This document shows positions 1 through 9,927 of a stretch of DNA of 64,000 nucleotides, in pieces; positions within the stretch are counted from its first letter, which is position 1; each line of letters opens with the position of its first letter. The stretch comes from Buxus sempervirens (lineage: Eukaryota > Streptophyta > Magnoliopsida > Buxales > Buxaceae). The DNA is taken from positions 9,776,205-9,840,204 of the forward strand of contig OX387184.1 of NCBI GenBank assembly GCA_947561395.2, written 5' to 3'. Under the pieces are notes generated by a model. It made no database searches, was not told where the DNA came from, and saw only the letters and a list, made by a program, of their open reading frames with translations. Both the position numbers and the translations under genes were made by a program.

Positions 1-246
1 AAGAATCCAATCCCCTTTCATGCGTAATATATGTAAGAATCTATGAATGAAAAGAATAAAAGACAAAAATAAGATAATTTTTTGCAAGAGGAATGATTGA
101 ACCCAAAAAAAAATTTTGAAATAAAGGGAATACAAATACAACGGCTAGGGCAAAGCAGTAAAAGCAAAACTAACATATCTTTAAACAAAATTATTTCATG
201 ATTATGGGAACGAATTCATAAAAAACAAAAAAATGATAATAGAAAC
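1..246 (-). other. First intron of the CSA gene (5' part)
   Basis: AT-rich sequence following the exon 1 donor. No acceptor with a matching exon was recognised before the window edge. Confidence 0.6.
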
Positions 247-396
247 CTGGAGAGTGTTAACGGATCCTCTGTGAGCAGAGACTATTTCCTTGTAATTAGA
301 GAGCTGGAGAGAAGCGACGCGATTGGATTTACCGCGATTGGCAAAGGAATAAGGACGGAGTTTACCCGCTTCTCTATCTCTGACTTCCTTCCACAT
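247..396 (-). CDS. CSA: CSA/ERCC8 WD40 repair protein, first coding exon (partial)
   Basis: Start of a gene that leaves the window at the left edge. The ATG at 396 opens 50 codons beginning MWKEVRDREAGKL and ending HRGSVNTLQ, then a donor CAG|GTTTCT at 247/246. The SLQLSNYKEIVSAHRGSVN block is the stretch just before the first WD40 blade in plant CSA (ERCC8) proteins. From family knowledge, CSA is the substrate receptor of a CUL4-DDB1 ubiquitin ligase in transcription-coupled nucleotide excision repair, acting in the nucleus. Seen: start, frame and donor. Inferred: the WD40 repeats lie outside the window. It is divergent to TAF13, 5 kb away. Confidence 0.82.
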
Positions 397-519
397 ATCC
401 GGCGCATCTTTGTCGAGAATCTGAGGCTAATCTAAAGAATCCCAGCTAAAAGGCGCTACGGTTCTACGCCGGTGTTATTTGACTACGTTATCCCGAGAAC
501 AGAGAGTAGCCATCGCTTA

Positions 520-1701
520 GGTCCCGTTTGGATGACAAGAGAATGAATGAAAGTGAAAGAAAATAAGATTTTCTCGTGTCACTGTAGCGTTTGGATAACC
601 AGAAAACTGTGGGGTCCACTGTTTCTCGAGAGAAAAAAGGATAATGACTGCCCAAATTTATTTCATGCATCTAGTGGTCAAATTCTGCGTCGTGAGAAAA
701 GCAAGCACACATCTTGCCAATGATACCCTTCTTAAATAATTGTATCTTCTTCAATGAGTACTTTTCATGATTTCAAAAACTCTGTCGAGAGATTCAAGTA
801 CTTCTCATGATTTTAAAAAGGGTAAATTACACTTACCTCCCTTGAGGTATGACATAATTACACTTACCTCCCTTAGGGTTTCTGATATAACACTGTCACC
901 CCTTGACGTTTATGTGTGAGTCACACTAACACCCCCTCATTACATTTTCCGTATTAAAAAATAAATAACTTGTGAATGTATGACTAAAAATTAAATTTTT
1001 AGTCATACATTCACATGTTATTTATATTTTAAAATTAATTTTTAGTCATACATTCAAAAGTTATTTATTTTTTAATACGGAAAATGTAGTGAGAGGTGTT
1101 AGTGTGACATACACATAAACGTCAAGGGGTGACAGTGTTATATCAAAAACCCCAAAGGAGGTAAGTGTAATTATGTCATACCTCAAGTGAGGTAAGTGTA
1201 ATTTGCCCTTTAAAAAACTATATCGAGAAGTATTGGGGTAGGATTAAATACAGGGGAAATTAGTTTTTAGTGTTGATTTTTAAAAGTAATCCTGTTTCAG
1301 TCATTAAATGCTTAGTAATTGAAAATTAGTGATACTCTTTAAAAAAATTAAGAATAAGAATTATTTTACTGTTCACATAAGAAAAAAGAAAAAAAGATCT
1401 TTAAGAGATTGGGTATCAATTGCATGATTGAATAATCGACACTTACACCAACTAATGTAAGGAAAAAATAAAGTCAAAGCCATGAATACATGTGAGGGTA
1501 GGATTGGAATCGCATTTAACATTCCAACAACATTCTTACTATCTAAGCACAAAATTCTAGATTTTCAATTAAAATTATAAAATGTTCTTGTAACATCCAA
1601 ACAGTGTTAAGAAAATTACTTTTCAATTTCTTTTATTTCATTTTTCTCTCACTTTCTTTTATGATGTCTTTTTCGTATTCTCTTGATATTCAAACAGAAC
1701 T
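520..1701. mobile_element. Harbinger-like non-autonomous element, hit by another MITE
   Basis: The two ends share about 85 bp of imperfect inverted repeat. The left end reads GGTCCCGTTTGGATGACAAG and the right end, reversed, AGTTCTGTTTGAATATCAAG. Both continue with GAGAAT, AAAGTGA.AGAAAA, TTTTCT, CACTGT and GTTTGGAT in the same order. TTA flanks both sides (517-519 and 702-704 of the following kilobase, i.e. 1702-1704), the target site of PIF/Harbinger elements. No transposase frame is present. The interior holds the younger element at 820-1208. Family assignment is inferred from ends and target site. Confidence 0.5.
820..1208. mobile_element. Foldback MITE (GGGTAAATTACACTTACC type)
   Basis: A 389-bp element that is nearly one hairpin: about 195 bp from GGGTAAATTACACTTACC is mirrored almost perfectly to GGTAAGTGTAATTTGCCC. 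It is flanked by TTTTAAAAA on the left and TTTAAAAAA on the right, an 8- to 9-bp duplication that fits a Mutator-type MITE. The centre is a second palindrome built from AAAAATTAAATTTTTAGTC-type sequence. No coding capacity. It sits inside the Harbinger-like element 520-1701. Confidence 0.8.
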
Positions 1702-1999
1702 TTACTCAAATGTTTTGAAATAACTGTTGAACAAGTATATCTCGTTACAATTAGTGTCCATGGGCTGACGGCCTATCTTGACCGGCCCGTTCTTGGATAG
1801 GCTTGCTATGTTGTCCAGAGGGTCGGGCTGGCTAAGATTTTTCAAAGCCCGATAACTTATTGGACGGGCCTAGTAATGTGTGGGATTCTCAGGTTTGCCC
1901 AGCCTTGCCCCACATTTCTGTATTGTGTATTATAAATATAAATATAATATATATTTTTCATCGTGAAAACATTTCAGATGAATTGGCACCCATCAAAAC

Positions 2000-2373
2000 G
2001 ATTTGAAATCTGTTGGAGCCATAGGCTGGAAGATCTGCTGGTCCAATGACAATGCATGTGTCCATGTAGGTATGTGAAGCTGACGTGGACACATGCATTA
2101 CCGTTGGACCAACATATCTTCCAGCGAGAGGGTCCAAGCAGTGGCGGAACCAGGACTCTAAACCTGAGAGGGCAAAAAAGAATTTTCAATTAACACTTAC
2201 ACATAAAATATAGAAATTTCATGGAGATAGAGGGGCAAACCAGAAATTTTAGGGGGGGGGGGGGGGGGGGAAACCTAAATTTCAATTAAAAAATATATAC
2301 TTTTAATTAAAAAATAAAAATTTAGGGGGGGCAAAAGCCTGGTTCCGCCACTGGGTCCAAGTGATACGGTCTC
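2000..2373. mobile_element. Mutator-type MITE, copy 1 (split by a hAT MITE)
   Basis: Left end GATTTGAAATCTGTTGGAGC, right end reading inward GAGACCGTATCACTTGGACC, with an internal stem GTCCAATGAC...ACCGTTGGAC around GCATGTGTCC/GGACACATGC. The flanks are CATCAAAAC (1991-1999) and CATCAAAAG (2374-2382), a 9-bp target duplication with one mismatch, as expected for Mutator-like elements. The body is interrupted at 2139 by the hAT element. Copies 2 and 3 lie at 16871 and 5760. Confidence 0.78.
2139..2353. mobile_element. hAT-type MITE, copy 1
   Basis: Begins CAGTGGCGGAACCAGG and ends CCTGGTTCCGCCACTG, perfect inverted termini. An exact 8-bp duplication GGTCCAAG flanks it (2131-2138, 2354-2361), the hAT hallmark. 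A G-run and one unit of the motif AACCAGAAATTTTAGG lie inside. Length 215 bp, no frame. It is inserted in Mutator MITE copy 1. Confidence 0.85.
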
Positions 2374-3907
2374 CATCAAAAGAAGCATAAAAGCATTCAT
2401 GTCATATATGTGTGTGAATATATATGTATATACATATGAAAGATAATCGAAAAGGCATGGTGATATAAAAATTATTAATATTTCAAAATTGATTAAAAAG
2501 AAAGTTTTAAACAATTGTAATTAATTTATTAAAAATTTTAATCATTTGTAGTAACAGAAAAAACAAGGCTAAAATGCTGCCCATAAAATAAGGAAAAACG
2601 TGTCAGTTAGTTATTTATTTATTTAGCTTTATGTAAGTTGGGCCTATAGTCCATAGATCCATTTTTGGTAACGAGGTTATGAGGCCCAGCCTATAAAATA
2701 CACTACCTTAGTAGGGTCTAGACTTATAATGTGGCTTCAGTATCAGTGCTCACGTGTTGGTGTCTTCTTAACCTGGGAAGCTCAAGCCGTTCAAACCCTC
2801 GCCAGTCGCCACTGTATAGGAGTTCTTCATAGGTCCAAGAAGCAGCCCGGCAATAATTATTGGCGACATTCAGTGGCGGAAATTTTTGCACGGTATACTA
2901 TTTTACCATTTGAGTCAATTTATAGGGTTTATGCTCCATCTCCAAGGGCATTGGAATCCTTTCTTTAATATTTTTCTTAAATATCTGTCCTTACCTTCGT
3001 TGATTTCTAGGGTTTAATGTTTATGGTATATTTTTAGCGAACACGTTTTCTCTTCATTGGATTCGCTGCTGTTGTTGATACCGCAACCGCTGCAGTGTTG
3101 TCCATATTTTCATGATCTTTGTATTGCCACGATTTCTTTTTATATCTGACCTCGATTGCTTTGTTATCTCTTCAGTTCGTGTTGGTGAGTGATGTTGTGC
3201 ACAATTTGTCATCCATATCTTTCTGCCAAATTCACTATATTTCATCTAATATTTAATTAGTTTTATTTGTGAAGTTCTCAATGATTACTTGTGCGAACTT
3301 CAGGTTTCTTCACGTTCAAGTGTCACGAAAGAAATCACACTTGAGTTTTTGCATGAATCTTTGCTAGATGTTGTTTGCAGCTTTTTTTTTTAAATGTTTG
3401 CTTTTCAACAATTAGTATATTAACTTGTCCAAAATTATCTTTGCTACAGTTAGAAATTTGTTAACGTCCTTATTCAAATTCATCTAAGTAGTTTAAAATT
3501 TTAAAGCCTAATGACATAACAATCTTTCAATGTTCTATAAATTAAAATATAAAACATAGAGAAATATTTGAAATAAATATTAATCCAGAGAGTGATTCAG
3601 AGTATCACATTGAAGATATAAACTCTTTTGAAGATGAAAAATAATTTGAAATAATAAAAAAATTTTTTGAAAGATTTTTTCATGGACAATTTTTATAAGT
3701 AGTCAACAATCTGGCATAAAATTGAAGACACGGAAGGTTTCTTTTGACTTAAAAGGTGTTAAAATAAGTCAAACTAAGGTCAACCATATGGAGTGTACAT
3801 AAGCACAAATACTAGTACAGTGAAGCAACGTAAAACTCAAGAATCAAAAGATTCCTAAAAGCAATCAATTTCGTTATGTACGTTGGATCAATTATCTATA
3901 AAAAGGG
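2374..3907. other. Intergenic, possible upstream promoter of TAF13
   Basis: No gene recognised. A TATA-like CCTATAAAATAC lies at 2690-2701, followed by non-repetitive sequence with an open frame at 2729-2968. It could be a distal 5' UTR exon of TAF13 or CSA-divergent transcription, but no splice pair could be assigned. The remainder is AT-rich with no feature seen. Confidence 0.25.
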
Positions 3908-4165
3908 GGGATGAGGATGTTAGCTGTGTATAAAAAACAAGAGATACAAGTAAGTAGTTTAAGATGGTTTGTTTATGTAAAGCAAAGACCTAAGGTGGCA
4001 TTTGTGAGAAGATATGGAGAGGTAGTAATTAAAGATTATAAGAGAGCTAGATGAACACTCATAATCTGATTGAATATATATGTTTTTTGATTTATTAGAA
4101 TAAAGTGAAATATTTGTATTCCAATCCCAAGTAGTTGAGATGAGGCATTTTGTTGTTTTCATTGT
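3908..4165 (+). pseudogene. LINE remnant (reverse transcriptase C-terminus and 3' end)
   Basis: Broken frame reading SSLRWFVYVKQRPK at 3955-4000. This matches the RLRWFGHVKRRP block at the C-terminus of plant LINE reverse transcriptases and is followed by degenerate KDYKRAR. Downstream, CCAATCCCAAGTAGTTGAGATGAGGC-like sequence and a TTGTTGTT tail resemble plant LINE 3' ends. Heavily decayed. Two related but different copies are at 34650 and 56222. Confidence 0.6.
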
Positions 4166-5456
4166 AATATTGCTACGTATCCAATGAGGGCTAATTGCCT
4201 ATAAAGATTAAAGATTCTCTACCACAGTGTCTATCTCAGCTACTGCTTTATGACATGTGGCCAACTGTCCCACATGCATGGCACATGCCATGCGATAGTA
4301 ATAGAACTTCAGAACAACTTGGATGCTATGCCCCTAATGGTAATAGTCAATTTTGATATCTGGTCACATACTAAAAGCACTTGTTAAACTACTAAAGACA
4401 GTGAATCTTGGATCAGCTCCAAGACAATAACTTCATTGGTGCATCTTCGAAGGGGGAGGAATGCAAAAACAGAGGATGCTCAATGACATCTTAGTTTTGG
4501 TTTCATCTTGGTTGTGTTTTAGAGAGTAGTTCAAGAACATTTGTGCTGTCAATGTGGTATGAGAGTGGGTTACAGTTGCTGTTCTGGGTTAGTCTTGCTG
4601 TTTTTGTCATGGTCCCTTAGTTTAGCAGGTTTTCTTCCTTTGTACCTTTTTCACTTTGATAATACTCAATAGGTCTCTGCTTTAACCACCCAAAAAAGAA
4701 AAAAAATTACAGAATATTAGAGGGGTTAAGCATCCCATATATAAACTATTCTGTGTTTTTATCTTTTATTTCTATTTTAAACGGCATGTAATACTCCAAT
4801 TTTTTTTTAAAGAAATTCATTAGCCAGATAGATTCTAGTCACATAAGCAATAAACCTTGGAAACTTGTAGGAGTTTGCTTGTATGCTTCAACTAAATAGG
4901 TGAATCATGTGGTTGCTGAACCATTTTTTGAGTGCAAGGTCTTAAATCTTGGTTGATAGCACTAATAAGCAGTCAATACCGGCTGTTATGATTCGTTTCT
5001 GGTAACAGCTTTTACCATGACCCCTTTTTTAACCTTGCATGAATGATTCAATCTATATGGTTGTTGGGTCTATGCAAGGTGGACTATTGATAGTGTCCCT
5101 ATTATAAAACCACCAGCTTTTTCTTCAACTTTTCAAAAAGATGTATTTTTTCAATTTCCTTTATAGATGCTAAAGTAGAATTTTTGAGGTGGATGTTGGG
5201 ATCAGTTCTGGGTGAATTACCGAGAGTCCTTGAACTATGCGTTCTTGAACTTTTGAATCAGGTTCTTAATTTATTTTCCTTTATAGGTGTTAGTTCATAA
5301 AAGTCAATTTATTGATTTTTATGATTAAGCTTGTTGACATAAAACCTGAGTGGTTTCACAGGATCTTTAGGGAGATAAACTCATGGGATTTTTCATTTCT
5401 ATTGTGAATCTATGTAATAACTGGAGCAGAATCCGTGAAGTGATCACTCGTTAAAG
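4166..5456. other. TAF13 upstream region
   Basis: About 1.3 kb with no repeat or frame recognised. It presumably contains the TAF13 5' UTR and proximal promoter. No clear TATA box near the start codon. Confidence 0.4.
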
Positions 5457-7830
5457 ATGTCCAATACTTCCATGGGACCTGCCTCAAAGCCAAGAGTGGG
5501 TTCATCACAGTCATCAGATGCTTCCTTCAAGCGTAAGCGAGGAGTGTTCCAGAAAGACTGTAAGTGCATATGATGTTTCATCTTAATTGTTCTGCTTACA
5601 AATGCCTGACTGATGGCCTTTCTTTTACCATAACAGTGCAGCACATGATGTATGGTTTTGGTGACGATCCCAATGTAAGTATGACATGCCATATTCCTTT
5701 TTCTTTTTAGTGATTTAGAAAAGGAATGCACCCTCTTTCTTTTACATGTATTCTGTAATGACTTGAAATCGGCCGGAGCCCCTTGCTGGTCCAATGGTGA
5801 GTGGCGTGTACATGTCAGTGAATGACGCTGATGTGTACATAGCCTTCACCGTTGGACCAGCAGATTTTTCAGCGTGGTCTCCAGCTGATATGGGTTCTTC
5901 TGTAATAATGATACTTGTGTGTTCCAGTAAAATTAATGGATGAAATGATTTATTTAGTTGTATGGGTGGTTCAATGAAGATTTTCCTATGACATTTTTCT
6001 TGTATGGAATATTAATCTTTTGTTTTCTCAAGGATTGTGTAGTTCCTTTGCTGAAATTGGCTATCGAAAAGCCAAAATTACTGAGTTGCCGAAATTTACT
6101 AGTGTTTAGCGGACAATTAGGGCTGTAAAAGAGCCAAGCTTTCAAGCAGGTGAAGGAATTATTTGTCAGGAATTATTTAATTGTTACCAGGAAGGAACAT
6201 TTTGTTTCCTTGGATGAATGCATAGTCTGCAGATCTTTCAAATTCAACAGTGCATTCATATAGCCAGGATAGAATGATGTTATTCAGAGCTTTTCTATCC
6301 ATGTGGTTATGATTTCTAGCATAATGAATTTTGAACTTCTTGTCTTGCTTACAGCCTCTTCCAGAAACTGTTGCACTTTTAGAAGACATTGTTGTTGAAT
6401 ACGTCACAGATCTGGTGAGATAATGTTTTGACTTACTTTGTTATGCCTGCTTTATTAATGGCTGACAAATTGATGCATCCTTGTCAATTTTATTCCGTCT
6501 GCCTTTTAATTTTTGAAGGTGCATAAGGCCCAGGATGTTTCATCTAAGAGGGGAAAGCTTTTAACCGAGGACTTTCTATATCTGATTCGCAAGGTAACTT
6601 CTGAACAAATTTATGTTGCATTTGTTTCTTTGCTCAGATATGGAAGCATGTTTCTGTAACTTGGTGTATTTTTTCCCTTATTTCTTGATGTGGTAGTGGA
6701 AACTTAGGGGTCGTTTGATATGGCTTTTAGATTGTGGATTCTAGATAATAATTTGGATTTTGAAAATCAAGATTGTAAACGCTCATTGTTAGAATCTAAA
6801 ATCTTGTTTGGATACTTTGGATTTTAGCATATTGTTTAAGTGGGACCAACCACTATTAATAGCTCTTTAATACTTGTGTGCAAGGGAGACCACCACCATT
6901 AATAGCTCTTTAGCGTTTGTGTTCAAGTGGGACTCACCACTTTTTAAGTATCAAAATCTATAGAAACCCATAAAAAGAGGATTATGGTTTTTGGGTAGAT
7001 TTTAGTATCTGCTTTCAAAATCAAACTTTCAAAAACCCTACCAAACAACTTAACGGACTTTGGTTTGTGGATTCTGGTAGAATCCAGAAACCAGAAACCG
7101 CACCAAACGACACCTTAGATTATAAATGCTGGTATACCATAACTGGCAGCCAGATGTCCAACTTCCTGTCAGATAAAAGAACATATTATAACCGTATGAC
7201 CAGGAATCATTCTTTCTCTTCATTTTTTTTTCTCTAGTTTACATTTTTATTCTTAAATTTTAATTTGCCCTTTTTACCCCAGTAAAAAGGGCAGCTTAGA
7301 ATTACTTAAAAATTATGTTGCCTTGATTTTTGTTCATATACTTCACTAGTCAGTAAATCACCCAAATCAATAGTCATCGGTAATATTACTAGCCCTGCCA
7401 ATATATGAGAGTCCTTGCACAAGAGTTGCCTTCTCAAGCAGTGCACTCCAGTTCACCCCTCCATTCCCTTTGTAGTAGCAGTTTGTGGTCCATGATGAAC
7501 ACTACAATGAGGTTGAGCCATCCATAATTTTCCCCAATGAGATCAATAATGGAACCAGTTTCAGAGATTGAATTGGTGATTCATATATCCTATGCAATTT
7601 AGAATTTCTTTCTTAGAGGACATAGTTCAGCTGTTACATTATTAGTGCTTGGAAAATTTGATATCTTAAAATTTGTTAATTTAATAGATTAAAACCATTT
7701 GAACTCTCTGATCCTGCAGGATATGCGAAAAGTCCACCGATGTACTGAATTATTGTCCATGAATGAAGAGCTGAAACAAGCAAGAAAAGCTTTTGAAGTA
7801 GATGAAGAGAAGCTGGCAACGGCTGATTGA
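5457..7830 (+). CDS. TAF13: TFIID subunit TAF13
   Basis: Nuclear histone-fold subunit of TFIID, pairing with TAF11 in the family. Exons: 5457-5559, 5637-5674, 6355-6414, 6519-6593, 7720-7830 (387 nt, 128 aa plus stop), close to the usual plant length. All introns are GT-AG and phases close cleanly. Residues 1-33 are a Ser/Lys-rich leader (SFKRKRGVFQKD). The histone fold follows: LQHMMYGFGDDPN, PLPETVALLEDIVVEYVTDL, VHKAQDVSSKRGKLLTEDFL, YLIRKDMRKVHRCTELLSMN. The tail is acidic and helical (KAFEVDEEKLATAD). A second ATG six codons in is possible; the first is chosen because it is in frame with the conserved leader. Intron 2 holds a Mutator MITE, intron 4 a Tourist-like MITE. Convergent with GH43. 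Confidence 0.93.
5760..5897. mobile_element. Mutator-type MITE, copy 3, in TAF13 intron 2
   Basis: Left end GACTTGAAATCGGCCGGAGC. Internal stem GTCCAATGGTGAG...CACCGTTGGAC. Flanked by an exact 9-bp duplication TTCTGTAAT (5751-5759 and 5898-5906). Length 138 bp, the only one of the three copies not hit by a hAT MITE. Confidence 0.82.
6707..7114. mobile_element. Tourist/Harbinger-like MITE in TAF13 intron 4
   Basis: Ends GGGGTCGTTTGATATGG and, reversed, GGTGTCGTTTGGTGCGG, flanked by TTA on both sides (6704-6706, 7115-7117). Short internal direct repeats occur (ACCAC.ATTAATAGCTCTTTA twice). 408 bp, non-coding. Ends and TTA target fit PIF/Harbinger. Confidence 0.68.
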
Positions 7831-9927
7831 TATTGGAGCCACATGTTTTAATGTGGTCCAGAAAAAATGAGTGCAATTGCAAATAGCAGTTTCTGTAAAT
7901 TTTTGTAAATCAAAGTGAAATTATAAATCTGTTTCTCAAGCAAAATTTTCTTCATAGACTCACTGTTTGCTGCCACACGTGGTTTTTTTTTTGGTTTTAT
8001 ATCAACGGCAAAATCCAGAATTGGATATAAAAAAATAAACAAAAAGCATTTTGATTTATTGTTTATCCAATTGTTCATTCCTGGGATTCGGCGGGTCCGT
8101 TAAAAAAAGGTTGGGATCCTTCCCAAACAAAACCAAGGGAGGCGGCAGCCCCCATCCACCACACCACAACAACAGGGAATGTGCATGAAAATGCAGTGAA
8201 ATATCTAGGAAAACATGGGGAAATCAGAATGCTGAGGAAACATGGTAATTTCACAGTCGCTTCCCTATATTAATCGTTCCCACAAATTCCTATTTTCCGT
8301 TTCCTGGTTGTTTTCCTTGATTCTTACGCTTACCATCCATTTCTTTTGGTGCGCCCCCCCCCCCCCCGGGGGCGCTGTAGTGTCCTTAGCTGAAGACTGA
8401 TACACTTCTCTAGCTGGCATCAATTATATCCATACCATTAACAATGACAGAAAGTAGAAAGTATACACAGAAGCATACTGAAATAAATGGTACACATAGA
8501 AATAAACCAGTAAAACGCAGAAAGTATCCACAGAACAAAGGACAAAACTTTCTTAATTTTTAACTGTCTCCAGATGGTTGAAATAGTGAAGTTTGGAACC
8601 ACAGGACAAATAACAAATAAATTCATTCACATGGATGAGCCGTACAAAACAGAAACACCCTAGTTTTTAAGGAAAAGAAGCAGAATGCATGGTAAAAAGA
8701 AGAGAGAAAAGGCAGAATTTTCATGATCTAAGGTTTCTGAATAGCTTCTTTATTAATGAATAGAAAAAAGAATGATACACAAAAAAATTTCTAATCTGCC
8801 TTTACAATGCACGAATCAAAACATAAGCCAAATAGTGGTGGTTGTGGCATCTTCAGAAACTTTAGATCATGAAAATGCTCATAATAGATGACTATAGGAA
8901 GAACGTGAAGCTAGAGAACTAACAATTGCCATTGTCATCGTTCTTATTGTCATATTCAGAACCATCCATATTCTCATAATATGAGAGATAAAGAGAGGAG
9001 AAACAACCAGCATTTTACACCGGGCATTCTAATGTAAAAACTTTGCCATGGAGGCTTCATGAAGTTTCAACATAGGAAAAACGAGGATGCTTTTTCCAGC
9101 AAAAAGAACAAAAATAAAAAACTATCATTTAATGTTTGGGTATCCATTACACTTTTCAATTACATCCTAGGTCAAGGAAACTGGTACACTTGACGTAATT
9201 CCTTAGGTTCAAAACTAAATATTATTCAGGCAACCGCCTAGATACTTAGGCAATTGCCTAGGCTACAAGCAGGCCTATCACTTAGCTTGGCCAAGGTGAT
9301 TTGAAAACATTGATTTTCACATTTAAATTATGAGAAAGCTTACAAGAAAGCACCTGCGAAAGTATGATAGAAAACTGAAATACTCACTGTCATCTGGAAT
9401 TTGGCACTGAAAAAAACAAAAAATTTTCAAAGCCCCAACACCATGTTGTCATAGACTCATAATGAGAATGCAAGGTTAAAAAAATAGCCATGCACTTGCA
9501 GCACAGAAAGGGGTTAATATGAGGGATAGAGGATTTGATAAGTTTCACTGTATCAGACGAGAGTGATTGGTGACACCAACGATCATAAAGAAGTGTTGCT
9601 GCCTAATAAAATATTCAGGACAAGATAATAAAACAACATATTCCAAATCAAGATCAAGTGATATTGCTCGACTATTGTGTTTTATTATCAAAAAATTTCC
9701 ACCATATGGGTGATCTATCAACAAATATTAGCCCCTAAAAAGAATATAAACATAACCATCCCAAAGAGAGGTTTGTACTTAAAAACCTTCACTTACTAGA
9801 CACAGTTAAGATGGTGTAAAATGAGAATATATTTTATTTTACAGATACAAACAACAGGTGAAGCAGTTAAAGAATAACCAAGGACCTCATGTATGACACA
9901 GCTACTCACAGTCACTAAAAACACCAA
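7831..9927. other. Convergent intergenic region TAF13 / GH43
   Basis: Holds both 3' UTRs. A C/G homopolymer run lies at 8355-8374. No further gene, RNA or mobile element could be supported. A short repetitive patch built on GCCTAG lies near 9225-9270. Confidence 0.5.

Noticed and set aside
2729..2968. 79-codon open frame after a TATA-like site
   Set aside because: No family resemblance. It could be a 5' UTR exon but nothing supports translation.
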